Below, piece by piece: positions 24,873 to 34,118 of a DNA stretch of 64,000 nucleotides. Below the pieces are notes generated by a model. The model had not been told where the DNA came from, ran no database searches, and worked only from the letters and a program-made list of their open reading frames with translations. The stretch lies in the NCBI RefSeq assembly GCF_900101495.1, contig NZ_FMUS01000020.1:1-64000 (forward strand). The letters are read 5' to 3'. Source of the DNA: Alkaliphilus peptidifermentans DSM 18978 (lineage in GTDB: Bacteria > Bacillota > Clostridia > Peptostreptococcales > Natronincolaceae). Both the position numbers and the translations under genes were made by a program. Numbering within the stretch: the first letter of the stretch is position 1; every line of letters begins with the position of its first letter.

Positions 24873-25094
24873 ATGGCAGAAATTAAGTTTGAAATACGTG
24901 AGAGCTTAGGTACTTTATCGGAGTCGGCAAAGGGATGGAATAAGGAGTTAAATTTAGTCAGCTGGAATAACAGAGATCCAAAGTATGATATTAGAGAATG
25001 GGATCCTCAGCATGAAAAAATGGGTAAAGGGATAACTCTTTCCAAGGAAGAATTAAAAGCACTGAAGGATATATTGAATTCAGTAGAGTTATAA
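24873..25094 (+). CDS. YdbC-like PC4 single-stranded DNA-binding protein
   Basis: 73 residues, matching the small YdbC/PC4 family: KFEIRESLGTLSESAKGWNK, then LNLVSWNNRDPKYDIREWDP and KMGKGITLSKEELKALKDIL. These fold as a beta sheet with a C-terminal helix and bind single-stranded DNA as dimers. AGGGAGC lies upstream. It closes the cluster with the thiamine-binding and radical SAM genes and is followed by a terminator at 25132-25162. Confidence 0.85.
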   Translation: MAEIKFEIRESLGTLSESAKGWNKELNLVSWNNRDPKYDIREWDPQHEKMGKGITLSKEELKALKDILNSVEL

Positions 25095-25131
25095 CTCTAA
25101 AACTGTATATTGAATAATTAAGATATATTAG

Positions 25132-25164
25132 AAACCAATGCTCAAAAAAGAGTGTTGGTTTTTT
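25132..25164 (+). terminator. Terminator after ydbC-like gene
   Basis: An 11-12 bp stem (25132-25143 with 25150-25161) with a loop of six A, followed by a T run. Confidence 0.85.
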
Positions 25165-25348
25165 ATCTTATTATCACCTCAAAATAATATTTGATAAACA
25201 TGTAAAGGGCTGAAGGATAATAGAGTAATTTATTTGGATATCAAATAGAGAAGTGGTATTGTATAGATATTTTAAATTTGATTTACCCTTTTAATCCATA
25301 TAGAATTACAGTGACTGGAATATGGATTAAAATAGGGGGAATTTTTGA

Positions 25349-26962
25349 ATGAAAAGAGTTATTTTGATTTTAATTGTTATGATTTTAACAATAACGCCGA
25401 TAGGATGTAGTCCTATAGTAGAAGAAAGCGCTGAGCTATTGGAAGGAAATAATCAGGTTGAAAATGAAAATACTGAACCAAGAATACTTAGAGTTGATGA
25501 ACAAAATCTTGGATATCCATCGATCTACACTGTTTCTCCAAGGGGAAGAGGATACCTGCTTATGAGTCTAATATTTGACACTTTGACCTGGAAGGATGAA
25601 AATGGAGTTACAGCAATGCTGGCAAAAGATTGGATAGTTTCTGATAATAATCTGGAATGGACATTTAATTTAGTAGAGAATGCCAACTTTACTGACGGTA
25701 CAAAATTAACAGCTGTGGATGTAAAATTTTCATTTGAATATATGATGAAGCATCCTCATCAATGGGTTAACTTGAACATGGTGGAAAAGGTAGAAATTTT
25801 AGACCAGCATCAAGTAAAAATCTTCTTAAAAGAAGTATATGCTCCATTTATCACTGATGTTGCTGGAAATGTACCTATAATGCCAAAGCATATATGGGAG
25901 AAGATTGATGAACCGCAAAAGTTTAATACAGATGAGGCAGTTATTGGGTCAGGACCATTTACATTGGCAAAATATGATATTGATGCAGGCAGTTATATTT
26001 TTGAAGCTAATGAAGACTATTTTTTAGGTAAACCTGTAATAGACCAATTAATACTAAGCCCCAATAATCAACCGGCATTATCATTAAAAAATGGAGAATT
26101 AGATGCTGCCCAAAGGTTAAGTTATGGAGAAGCAATGGAATTAAAGAGAGAAGGTCAATTTAAAGTTATAGAAGGACCAGGATTATGGGTATACAGAATG
26201 TATTTTAATTTTGATATACCAGAATTTAACCAAAAAGAATTAAGGCAAGCTATATATTATGGAATAAATAGGAATGAGATTGTTGAAAAGGCACTGAAAA
26301 AGGCTGGAATACCTGGAAATCCTGGACATATCCATCCAGATTCAGATTGGTATTCTGATGTAGTTAAGGAATATACATATGACCCTGACAAGGCTAAGGA
26401 TTTGATAAATCAAGCTGGTTTATCTGACAAAGCTTTAGAATATGAGCTATTGGTTACAGATGATAGAGTAGATGAAGCAGAAATGATGAAAAAATACCTT
26501 GGAGATATTGGTATTTCTATTTCGGTTAAGGCTATGGATCAAAAAAGTGTGGATTCATTAATTAGTGAGGGGAAATTTCAATTGGCCCTTAATGGACACG
26601 GTTCATTTGGAGGAGATCCAGTATTACTTGCCAGATTTATTGGTGAAGGGGTAAATTTAGGCTCAACACCTACAGTCACAGCTCAAGGAGGCAAAAAATG
26701 GAGCAATGAGATATTTGATGATTTGTTTTTAAAGCAATTGAAGGAAACTGATTACCAAAAACGTTATAAAATTGTTGCGGAGCTACAAAACATTATTGCA
26801 GAAGAACTGCCAACATTAACCCTGTATTATAGGAAAATTACATTTGCTTATAATACAGAAAAACTTAATGGATGGTATTATACAAAGGATGGCGTTGCTA
26901 TTGCAGTGCCTACCACACAAAATAAGCTGATTTATATCAACGGTACATGGGGTAATCAATAG
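25349..26962 (+). CDS. Peptide/nickel-type ABC transporter binding lipoprotein
   Basis: 537 residues, the usual size for family 5 (SBP_bac_5) binding proteins. A lipoprotein signal ends ITPIGCSP, giving a lipidated Cys near residue 20. Family features include WKDENGVTAMLAKDW, the FTDGTKLTAVDVKFSFEYM segment and IGSGPFTLAKYD. The ligand could be a peptide, metal complex or opine; it cannot be deduced. GGGGG precedes the ATG. It heads a six-gene operon with two permeases, two ATPases and an aldehyde oxidoreductase-family gene. Confidence 0.9.
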   Translation: MKRVILILIVMILTITPIGCSPIVEESAELLEGNNQVENENTEPRILRVDEQNLGYPSIYTVSPRGRGYLLMSLIFDTLTWKDENGVTAMLAKDWIVSDNNLEWTFNLVENANFTDGTKLTAVDVKFSFEYMMKHPHQWVNLNMVEKVEILDQHQVKIFLKEVYAPFITDVAGNVPIMPKHIWEKIDEPQKFNTDEAVIGSGPFTLAKYDIDAGSYIFEANEDYFLGKPVIDQLILSPNNQPALSLKNGELDAAQRLSYGEAMELKREGQFKVIEGPGLWVYRMYFNFDIPEFNQKELRQAIYYGINRNEIVEKALKKAGIPGNPGHIHPDSDWYSDVVKEYTYDPDKAKDLINQAGLSDKALEYELLVTDDRVDEAEMMKKYLGDIGISISVKAMDQKSVDSLISEGKFQLALNGHGSFGGDPVLLARFIGEGVNLGSTPTVTAQGGKKWSNEIFDDLFLKQLKETDYQKRYKIVAELQNIIAEELPTLTLYYRKITFAYNTEKLNGWYYTKDGVAIAVPTTQNKLIYINGTWGNQ

Positions 26963-26982
26963 TAATTTAAAGGATTGATAGT

Positions 26983-27969
26983 ATGAATAGTAGTAAATTA
27001 AAATATTTGACATTAAAAGTAGCGAATAACCTGTTGTTGATGGTTATGCTAATACTTCTTTCCTTTGCTTTACCGAGGTTAATACCAGGAAGTCCCATTG
27101 CTGGTTTTGAGGAGGATATACATATTCTCAACACAATACTTCCTGAGGAGACTTTTAATAGATTTAGTGAATACTATGCACCAAGTGAACCTCTTTCAAA
27201 ACAATTACTAATATATTTACAAAACATTATTAATTTCGATTTAGGATATTCATTTTATTATGGATATCCTGTCTTAGAAGTAATAAAAGGTAGAATTGGG
27301 TGGACATTACTTCTTTCCATAATGTCCATCTTGTTTTCATCTTTAATAGCCATCCCTGCTGGTTTATACTCAGCTATGAAATCTAATAAAACAGATAGAG
27401 TATTAACCTTTTCCATTATTACTCTTCAGGCAATACCTGTTTTTATAATTGCATTAATAATTCAACGGATTTTTGCTTACAGATTAGGTTTGTTTCCGTC
27501 TCAAGGTGCCTATAGTATAAAAATATATTCAACTACTGTTTCATTTTTTGTAGATGCCGGATATCATTTGATACTACCTTTAGCAGCAAGTGTAATATCC
27601 CAAATACCATCCAGCTTTATTCTCATGAGAAACATAGTTTTTAGAATAAAGAATGAGCCTTATGTAGAAATGGCTTATTTTAATAATATCGATGAAATTT
27701 CCATTGGATATTTTTATATTTTTAAAAACTGCTTGCCAGAGATAATCAGTAAGTTAAACATTCATTTTATGTATGCTATTGCAGGAACCCTATTTGTAGA
27801 AATGATATTTTCATATCCAGGTATAGGATATCTGTTAAGGGTGGCAGTTTCTGCACGTGATTATCCATTAATACAGGGGATATTTTTGGTTATTATTGTA
27901 TATGCAATTGCCATTAATATCTTATTTGAATGGATTTTATGTCAAGTAAGTCCGAGGGTGAGCCAATGA
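26983..27969 (+). CDS. ABC transporter permease (DppB/NikB-like)
   Basis: 328 residues with about six membrane spans. It opens with the DppB-type first helix and extended external loop (LSFALPRLIPGSPIAGF), contains the ATPase-coupling region around YVEMAYFNNIDEISIGY and ends with LFVEMIFSYPGIGYLL. The coupling loop is somewhat divergent (usual EAARAKG appears as VEMAYFN). It starts 20 bases after the binding protein gene, and its TGA overlaps the ATG of the second permease. Confidence 0.88.
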   Translation: MNSSKLKYLTLKVANNLLLMVMLILLSFALPRLIPGSPIAGFEEDIHILNTILPEETFNRFSEYYAPSEPLSKQLLIYLQNIINFDLGYSFYYGYPVLEVIKGRIGWTLLLSIMSILFSSLIAIPAGLYSAMKSNKTDRVLTFSIITLQAIPVFIIALIIQRIFAYRLGLFPSQGAYSIKIYSTTVSFFVDAGYHLILPLAASVISQIPSSFILMRNIVFRIKNEPYVEMAYFNNIDEISIGYFYIFKNCLPEIISKLNIHFMYAIAGTLFVEMIFSYPGIGYLLRVAVSARDYPLIQGIFLVIIVYAIAINILFEWILCQVSPRVSQ

Positions 27970-28814
27970 AAAAAAGAAGGATATCTACTAAGGACTTGGG
28001 AATTTACCTGGTTGGGTTAATGATTGTTATTGGTATACTTGCACCATATATTATACCCTATGATCCTGGTGATTTTAGTTATGAACCATTACAGCCACCA
28101 AATAGAATGCATTTACTAGGCACTAATTATATGGGTCAGGATATTTTTTCATCATTAATCATGGGATTTAGGGTTAGCATTTTTATAGCTTTATCAAGTG
28201 CTTTTATATCAACTCTAATAGGCTCTCTAATGGCAGTAATGTGTGCATACTATAAAGGACCAGTTGAGGCCATCATAATTAAGGCTACTGAGTTGTTTTT
28301 AATTCTGCCTGAAATAATTATGATCATGGTATTTTCAGTTTTTGCTGGCCCTGGTATATCCAACATTATTTTAGTAATTTCTTTTTTCTCCTGGAGTCGT
28401 GTAACAAGGATTATTTACTGGAAGGCAAAGGTTGCAATGACCTATAATACAATACAATATTCACTTTTATTAAAGGGAGGATTATTTCATACTTTTAAAA
28501 AGCTGTGGAAGCACATCTACGCTGGTGTTGTTACAATGTTTATTTTACAATGCAGCAGAGCAATAATGTATGAAGCAAATCTCTCTTTTTTAGGAATTGG
28601 CGATCCAACTATTAAATCATGGGGGAGGCTTATCAGACAAGCAATTGACTATGATGGGATTTTTATTGGCAATAGATATATATGGTGGTTATTTCCACCT
28701 ATTATTTGTATCATCGTTTTAATATGTGCTTTATCCTTATTATCCTTTGATATGGAGAGGGATGAAAATGAGTTAAAGGAGATAACTGTTTATGAAGGCA
28801 TTGGAGGTAAATAA
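27966..28814 (+). CDS. ABC transporter permease (DppC/NikC-like)
   Basis: 282 residues from the ATG at 27966, which overlaps the upstream stop as ATGA. It has the DppC layout: an N-terminal span, HLLGTNYMGQDIFSSLIMGF (the conserved HxLGTDxxGRD motif in altered form), and late ANLSFLGIGDPTIKSWG. The typical coupling motif EAA is replaced by IQYSLLLKGG, so the loop is divergent. Its 3' end overlaps the ATPase gene by 23 bases, indicating translational coupling. Confidence 0.88.
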   Translation: MKKRRISTKDLGIYLVGLMIVIGILAPYIIPYDPGDFSYEPLQPPNRMHLLGTNYMGQDIFSSLIMGFRVSIFIALSSAFISTLIGSLMAVMCAYYKGPVEAIIIKATELFLILPEIIMIMVFSVFAGPGISNIILVISFFSWSRVTRIIYWKAKVAMTYNTIQYSLLLKGGLFHTFKKLWKHIYAGVVTMFILQCSRAIMYEANLSFLGIGDPTIKSWGRLIRQAIDYDGIFIGNRYIWWLFPPIICIIVLICALSLLSFDMERDENELKEITVYEGIGGK

Positions 28815-29430
28815 CTTAAAAATATCCTATCGTTGCCATAACCAAATATATAAATACCCAAACTTTACAATAGGAAAAGGTGAGTGCCTCTCAATAATGG
28901 GGGCTTCGGGCTGTGGAAAAACCACCTTATTAAATGGCCTTTATAACCTTAATTTCAATGGAAGGGTAAAATATACTACTGCAAAGCTATTTGATGCTGA
29001 TATTAAGAGCTATAATAAAAAAATTTATGAAGTAGTATCATATTTACCCCAATACTCACAAAGTGCCCTTAATCCATCAATAACTATAAAAGAGCATATT
29101 TATCATATAGCAAATGGAATAGCAAAGGATAGTGAAGACTATTTAGAACTACTACAAATTCTAAAGCTAGATAAAGATATATTAAGCTTGTATCCACATC
29201 AATTAAGTGGTGGAATGAAACAACGAATTGTATTATTGCTGGGCTCCCTCAAAAATCCTCAATTGTATGTACTGGATGAACCATCCACTGCAATAGATTC
29301 TATTACATTAAAGATTATATTAAGCTTTCTTCGCGAAAAAAAAGATAAAGGTACTTCCATGATGATGGTCACTCATGATTATGGATTTTCGCGGCTTATA
29401 TCAGATGAGATCTTAATTCTGGGTACTTAA
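28792..29430 (+). CDS. ABC transporter ATPase (NikD/DppD-like, short)
   Basis: 212 residues, shorter than DppD (about 330) and nearer NikD; the C-terminal oligopeptide-binding zinc-finger-like extension is absent. Walker A is GASGCGKTT, the Q loop lies in SYLPQYSQSALNPS, the signature is LSGGMKQRIVLL and Walker B is LYVLDEPSTAID, with the switch His in VTHDYG. It overlaps the upstream permease gene and is separated from the next ATPase by 10 bases. The two ATPases should form the heterodimer that powers this importer. Confidence 0.88.
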   Translation: MKALEVNNLKISYRCHNQIYKYPNFTIGKGECLSIMGASGCGKTTLLNGLYNLNFNGRVKYTTAKLFDADIKSYNKKIYEVVSYLPQYSQSALNPSITIKEHIYHIANGIAKDSEDYLELLQILKLDKDILSLYPHQLSGGMKQRIVLLLGSLKNPQLYVLDEPSTAIDSITLKIILSFLREKKDKGTSMMMVTHDYGFSRLISDEILILGT

Positions 29431-29440
29431 GGCGGTGAAA

Positions 29441-30235
29441 ATGATGCTATTAGAGGTTAAAAGACTTCATAAAAGATATAAAAAATCAAAGGAGGAAATT
29501 ATTAAGGATTTAAATTTAAAAATTGAAGAGGGAAAAGCTATAGGATTATTGGGAGAAACAGGCTGTGGAAAAACAACACTGGCGAAGCTTATTGTAGGCT
29601 TAGAAGCACCTGATTACGGAGATGTACTCTTAAACAACCAAAGTCTTCCAGTATTCAGTAAGAGAAGCTTTAATTGTTGTGCTGCCATACAATATATCTT
29701 TCAAGACCCCTATAGTAGCCTAGATGTAGATTGCAGCATCGAGGAGGTTTTAATGGAACCAGTTAAATTGTGTCGTAAAAATGGTAGAGAAAACATTATT
29801 AATCCACAAGCTGCAATGGAATTGATAGGGATAAAGAATTATGAAGAATGGAGAAAGAAAAAAATAGTTACCTTAAGTGGAGGTCAAAGACAAAAAATTG
29901 CAATTGCTAGAGCTATAATACCAAAACCAAAGTTAATTATTGCAGATGAATGTACTTCAATGTTAGATTCAACTTCGGCAAAGGAAATACTAGAAATATT
30001 TAAGCTGCTGAAATATCAGTTTAATATGTCTTTTTTGGTGATTACACATCAACTTCTTATTATTGAAGGAATTTGTGATGATATTTATGTTTTAAAGGAT
30101 GGATGTGTAATCGAAGAAGGCAAAGCAGAGGACATATTAACAAAAGCAAAAAGTAGCTATGTAAAGGAATTGATTGAAAGTATGAAATTGTTTGTGGAGG
30201 GTAAAGGATATGAAGATAGTCCATGTAGATCTTAA
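29441..30235 (+). CDS. ABC transporter ATPase (NikE/DppF-like)
   Basis: 264 residues from the ATG at 29441 (ribosome site AAGGCGGTG at 29429-29437; a GTG at 29435 and another ATG at 29444 are possible). Walker A is GETGCGKTT, the Q loop is in IQYIFQDPYSSLD, the signature is LSGGQRQKIAIAR and Walker B is LIIADECTSMLD, with the usual DEP changed to DEC. The next gene, an aldehyde oxidoreductase-family enzyme, starts inside the last 26 bases of this one. Confidence 0.88.
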   Translation: MMLLEVKRLHKRYKKSKEEIIKDLNLKIEEGKAIGLLGETGCGKTTLAKLIVGLEAPDYGDVLLNNQSLPVFSKRSFNCCAAIQYIFQDPYSSLDVDCSIEEVLMEPVKLCRKNGRENIINPQAAMELIGIKNYEEWRKKKIVTLSGGQRQKIAIARAIIPKPKLIIADECTSMLDSTSAKEILEIFKLLKYQFNMSFLVITHQLLIIEGICDDIYVLKDGCVIEEGKAEDILTKAKSSYVKELIESMKLFVEGKGYEDSPCRS

Positions 30236-31799
30236 TACAAATGAAATAATAACTAATAATTATAATATTGAGGATATTAGTAAAACAGGTAGAGGATTGG
30301 CTACTTCTGTAATTATGGAAATTATAAAACCAGATACTAAATATTTAAGCAAAGAGAACTGTATTGTATTGACTCCGGGTTTATTGACTGGTACTCAAGC
30401 ACCTTGCACAGGTAGATTAACTATTGCTGCAAAGGGTGAAGACAACGTAGGAATAAAGAGCATAAATGTTGCGGGACCTATTTCTCAGAAACTAGCTTCA
30501 TTACATATTAGTGCCATAGTTATTCATGGAAAAAGAAAAAACGAAGATTCCTGTGTCTTACATATCAGTGAAGATGAAATTAAAGTACATTCTGTATCAA
30601 ACCTAAGACATAAATCTGTAGATGATACTATAGACCATTTGCAGGGTATGTGGGGAGAGGATACTTCTATAATAGGAATAGGGCCGGCAGGAGAGCATGT
30701 GTTACCCATTGCCAGCGTTTTTAGTACATATAGTAAAGGATATCCCAAATATTATTGTAGTCGAGGAAAAATGGGTGATATATTTGGGTATAAAGGCATA
30801 AAGGCAATAGCAGTAACCACTAGAAGTCATTTTAATTCACCCATAGAGGATGAAGCAGAGTTTAGAAAAATGTCAAAAAAATTAGGTAAAATGATAATTC
30901 AGCATCCCGTATGTGGTGGAGCACTACCCGCATATGGTTCCATAACCCTTATCCATATGATGAAGGATAAAACCAACTTTTTAGAGAAGCTTAAATTGCA
31001 ATCCAAAAGGAAAAATATTGCAGGAAGGAAATCAACTGAATCAACAATTAAAATTAACAAAAATTGTGCTCCAAATTGTGTAATAGGTTGTTTAAATAGA
31101 CATAGTGGTGATACTGGTGAAGATGCATATAGCTCCCCTGCAGAAAGTGAAGCAGTAGCAGCCTGTAAAGAATTGTTCAATATAACAGATGATAAATTTG
31201 TGAAGGAAGTAAATAAAAAATGCTTTGAAATGGGTGTTGATACAATTGAATTTCTTTTCAGCTGCAATATGCTCCTTAAAGCAATGAAAAATGAAGCAAC
31301 CAAAGAAAAAATACATGAGCTAATTAAGGAAGTGGAGCTGGTTACCCCGCTGGGTAGAATTGTCACCAGTACAACTAAGGGTATCCATCCATTATTTGCA
31401 GAGGTGCCGGAGATAGAAAAGATGATAACCCTTCCAGCCATTCAAGAAGAAAAGAACTTTATAATAAAGTTACAGAATAGAGTTAAGGGTTGTGAAAAAA
31501 TTAATGATATGGAAATGCTTTATGGATTTATGACTCTTCTGGGCAACTTGGGAATATGCTTGTTTACATCCTTCGCAATATTAGATATGGAGGAAGGCTT
31601 AGAAAATCTTGCACAATTGATTAAGGCAAAAACAGGGATGAGTGTTACATCTGAAGAATTAATTAAAACAGCCCTTAATAGTTTGCAAAAGGAAAGGGCT
31701 TACAAAAAAATGATTATATCAGCAGATCTGTCAAACTCAATTCCTGAATTTGTTAAGGTTCTATACAGATATTACTCAGTAGATAGTGAAGTTATTTAA
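30210..31799 (+). CDS. Aldehyde:ferredoxin oxidoreductase-family protein
   Basis: 529 residues from the ATG at 30210 (GGAGGG at 30196-30201). The N-terminal domain is AOR-like: TGRGLATSVIMEII, PGLLTGTQAPCTGRLTIAA, and the pterin-contact segment RGKMGDIFGYKGIKAIAV. The [4Fe-4S] ligands are CAPNCVIGC plus a late Cys in LGNLGICLF. Family enzymes bind a tungsten or molybdenum pyranopterin and oxidise aldehydes with ferredoxin. It is shorter than classic AOR (about 600) and the pterin motifs are altered, so the substrate may differ. It overlaps the upstream ATPase gene, so it belongs functionally to the importer operon. Confidence 0.8.
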   Translation: MKIVHVDLNTNEIITNNYNIEDISKTGRGLATSVIMEIIKPDTKYLSKENCIVLTPGLLTGTQAPCTGRLTIAAKGEDNVGIKSINVAGPISQKLASLHISAIVIHGKRKNEDSCVLHISEDEIKVHSVSNLRHKSVDDTIDHLQGMWGEDTSIIGIGPAGEHVLPIASVFSTYSKGYPKYYCSRGKMGDIFGYKGIKAIAVTTRSHFNSPIEDEAEFRKMSKKLGKMIIQHPVCGGALPAYGSITLIHMMKDKTNFLEKLKLQSKRKNIAGRKSTESTIKINKNCAPNCVIGCLNRHSGDTGEDAYSSPAESEAVAACKELFNITDDKFVKEVNKKCFEMGVDTIEFLFSCNMLLKAMKNEATKEKIHELIKEVELVTPLGRIVTSTTKGIHPLFAEVPEIEKMITLPAIQEEKNFIIKLQNRVKGCEKINDMEMLYGFMTLLGNLGICLFTSFAILDMEEGLENLAQLIKAKTGMSVTSEELIKTALNSLQKERAYKKMIISADLSNSIPEFVKVLYRYYSVDSEVI

Positions 31800-31800
31800 T

Positions 31801-31989
31801 AGAGGGGTATATACCCTCTCAGACTGTTGAAAATCCTCCATCTTCTTCGTTACTGCAAAAACCCAGCACCCTTGCGTATTGCGTATACGCTGCAGTCGCT
31901 GGGTTTTCTTGCGCCTTGAATCTGAAGAATTTTGAACAGTCTGGATATTGTTGACTTTTTCAACAACCTCAGATGGGTTTATACCCTCT
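31801..31989 (+). mobile_element. Terminator-targeting 150-bp repeat, copy 2
   Basis: Element 31820-31970, flanked by 19-bp duplications (31801-31819 and 31971-31989) that differ at two positions. Both contain the hairpin arms GGG and CCCTCT around TATA. Compared with copy 1, helix pairs change together: AGACTGTT now faces AACAGTCT, CCCAGC faces GCTGGG, and TTGTTGA faces TCAACAA. Just after the right duplication, 31990-32006 repeats the element's left end (CAGGCTGTTGAAAA), so a second, decayed copy or a partial tandem may be present. Confidence 0.82.
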
Positions 31990-32245
31990 CAGGCTGTTGA
32001 AAAAGTATAAAGTTAATAAAAACCCCGATTTTTTAAACTTAAGTAAATAATAAGTACATTAGCCCCTGAGAGATAGAGACTAACATAAAACCTGCTTAAA
32101 ATAAGGTGTTGCAATGCATTAAATATAATTTACACATAAAAATAAAACTTTATTTAAATTTTCAAAATCTTTAGAAATAAAGAGATATTTGGATTATTTC
32201 AAAGATAATACTATCTAATCACGAAAAATAACGTTTTCCCGGGGT
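31990..32245. other. Gap before the branched-chain operon promoter
   Basis: No gene seen. It begins with the extra partial repeat end (31990-32006), then AT-rich sequence to the promoter at 32246. Confidence 0.45.
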
Positions 32246-32274
32246 TTGTGTTAATCTTAAGAACTCTATATAAT
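32246..32274 (+). promoter_or_regulatory. Promoter of the branched-chain amino acid operon
   Basis: -35 TTGTGT (32246-32251), a 17-base spacer, -10 TATAAT (32269-32274). It lies about 35 bases before the start of the T-box leader. Confidence 0.75.
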
Positions 32275-32304
32275 CGATTCTAATATCAAAACACAAATTT
32301 AGTG

Positions 32305-32576
32305 AATAAAAATGCGATGATGGTGTCTGTAATTTATGTAAATGCAGTTAAAGAGAGTCGGTGTTGCTGGAAAACCGATACTGCTTTAAATTACTTCTCT
32401 CTCCTGAGCAGTTTCTCTGAAAGGTAGCTTTGTTACTTAGTAGGAGAATACCGGAAGCCCCGTTATAGGCAAAGGTTGATGGACCTGTTGAGAGGTTTCT
32501 ACTTAAAGGTAGAAACAATTTGGGTGGTAACGCGTGGTAAATACCTCGTCCCTGCATTATATGCAGGGACTTTTTT
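32305..32576 (+). promoter_or_regulatory. T-box leader, probably leucine or another branched-chain tRNA
   Basis: A T-box leader: the stem I region begins near 32350 (AGAGAGTCGGTG then GGAAAACCGAT), and the anti-terminator core is TGGGTGGTAACGCG at 32521-32534. The terminator is GTCCCTGCAT (32548-32557) with ATGCAGGGAC (32561-32570), then T6. Uncharged cognate tRNA should open the terminator. The operon makes leucine, isoleucine and valine, and a CTC-rich stretch near 32397-32403 could hold a leucine specifier, but I could not fix the specifier codon. Confidence 0.85.
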
Positions 32577-32638
32577 GTTGGGATTTCCTAACTTTAGAGG
32601 TATGAAGGATTAAGAATGTAAGTAAAGGAGGAAGAGTA

Positions 32639-32896
32639 ATGGAAAAGTATGGGTTGGTTATGAAAATTGAGAATCACTTTGGAGTGCTTAATAGGTTATC
32701 AGGTTTACTGGGTAGGAAGGGATATAACATCGATAGTTTATCGTTGAATACTACTAATAATCCAGAAATTTATGAAATGACAATTTTTTTTACTGGAGAT
32801 AAGGTTGTATATAATCAGATGATAAACCTTTTAAATAGAATTATAGATGTTACTCAAATTAATGAACTGCCTTATGGAAAGACCATGAGCAATTAG
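32639..32896 (+). CDS. ilvN: Acetolactate synthase small subunit, ACT domain only
   Basis: 85 residues consisting only of an ACT domain (KIENHFGVLNRLSGLLGRKG, then YNIDSLSLNTTNNPEIYEM). Full-length IlvH/IlvN has about 160 residues; the C-terminal half that helps activate the large subunit in IlvH is missing, which is like the shorter IlvN/IlvM forms. GGAGGAAG precedes the ATG. It is the first gene after the T-box, nearly 9 kb before its presumed partner ilvB at the operon end. It should bind valine or leucine and modulate the synthase. Confidence 0.82.
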   Translation: MEKYGLVMKIENHFGVLNRLSGLLGRKGYNIDSLSLNTTNNPEIYEMTIFFTGDKVVYNQMINLLNRIIDVTQINELPYGKTMSN

Positions 32897-32908
32897 AAAA
32901 CAGAAAAT

Positions 32909-32940
32909 GATGAATGTTGAATGTTGAATGTTGAATTGAG
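32909..32940 (+). repeat. Short 7-bp tandem repeat between ilvN and ilvC
   Basis: About four units of TGAATGT/TGAATTG follow ilvN, within a 200-base gap. It may be a slippage-prone spacer; no function is evident. Confidence 0.5.
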
Positions 32941-33105
32941 ATTGAAATTTAACAAGGAATTTTATTTCAGAATCCATATGATATTCAAGCATGAGTAATT
33001 TTGTTGAAGATGCAAGAATTGCAAGCTGAAATTTCAAAATATTTTGACATGTATATTTATAAAATTTTAATCATAAAACAAACAAAAATTAAGGGGGAAA
33101 TGTTA

Positions 33106-34098
33106 ATGAGTAAATTATTTTATGAAAAGGATTGTAGCTTAAGTAAATTAGAGGGAAAGACTGTAGCCGTCGTAGGATATGGCAGCCAAGGTCATGCCCA
33201 TGCATTAAATCTTCATGATTCAGGAGTAAAGGTAATAGTAGGTCTTTATGAGGGAAGTAAATCTTGGAAGCTGGCTGAAGAAGCTGGCTTAAGGGTTGCA
33301 GTAGCAGCTGAAGCTGTTAAAGAGGCAGATATAGTTATAATTCTTGTAAATGATGAAAAACAGCCAATGCTGTATGAAGAAAGCATAAAACCCAATTTAT
33401 CAGCAGGAAAGTATTTAGTGTTTGCCCACGGCTTCAATATCCACTACAACCAAGTTGTACCACCAGAGGATGTTAACGTATTTATGGTGGCACCTAAGGG
33501 ACCAGGGCATACGGTTAGAAGTCAATATGAAGAAGGTAAAGGTGTACCATGTCTTTTCGCTGTATATCAAGATGTTTCTGGTGATACTAAGGAAATTGCC
33601 TTGGCATATGCAGCAGCAATTGGTGGAGCTAGAGGTGGAATCCTTGAAACAACCTTTAAGGAAGAGACTGAAACAGACCTTTTCGGTGAGCAGGCGGTAC
33701 TATGTGGTGGAATATCTGAGCTAATTAAGGCAGGCTTTGAGGTATTGGTTGAAGCAGGCTATCAACCCGAAAGTGCATATCTAGAGTGCTTACATGAAAT
33801 GAAGCTTATTGTTGATATGATAAACAAGGGTGGGCTAAGCTACATGAGATACTCCATAAGTGATACTGCTGAATATGGAGACTATAAAGTTGGAAAGCGG
33901 ATTATAACCGAAGATACTAAGAATGAGATGCGAAAAGTTTTGAGTGAAGTTCAGGATGGCACCTTCGCAAAGGATTGGATTCTTGAAAATAAAGCCAACA
34001 GACCAAGCTTCAATGCCAAGAGAAGAATGGAGCAAAATCATCCTATGGAAGTTGTAGGAAGACAGTTAAGAGAAAATATGAGCTGGATGAAAAAGTAA
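33106..34098 (+). CDS. ilvC: Ketol-acid reductoisomerase
   Basis: 330 residues from the ATG at 33106 (AAGGGGG at 33091-33097); the frame is open upstream to a TTG at 33001, but that extension is not conserved-looking. It has the NAD(P)H-binding motif [12 protein letters not shown], then [18 protein letters not shown] and the two-metal region [17 protein letters not shown], of class I length. It converts acetolactate or acetohydroxybutyrate to the dihydroxy acid, the second step of valine and isoleucine synthesis. Followed by leuA after 20 bases. Confidence 0.95.
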   Translation: MSKLFYEKDCSLSKLEGKTVAVVGYGSQGHAHALNLHDSGVKVIVGLYEGSKSWKLAEEAGLRVAVAAEAVKEADIVIILVNDEKQPMLYEESIKPNLSAGKYLVFAHGFNIHYNQVVPPEDVNVFMVAPKGPGHTVRSQYEEGKGVPCLFAVYQDVSGDTKEIALAYAAAIGGARGGILETTFKEETETDLFGEQAVLCGGISELIKAGFEVLVEAGYQPESAYLECLHEMKLIVDMINKGGLSYMRYSISDTAEYGDYKVGKRIITEDTKNEMRKVLSEVQDGTFAKDWILENKANRPSFNAKRRMEQNHPMEVVGRQLRENMSWMKK

Positions 34099-34118
34099 CT
34101 TAAAAAGGAATGATAGGT

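Noticed and set aside
32909-32940. CRISPR-like repeat
   Set aside because: Units of only 7 bases directly adjoining, with no spacers; a simple tandem repeat.
33001-33105. N-terminal extension of ilvC from a TTG
   Set aside because: No ribosome site, and the ATG at 33106 with AAGGGGG gives the normal protein length.
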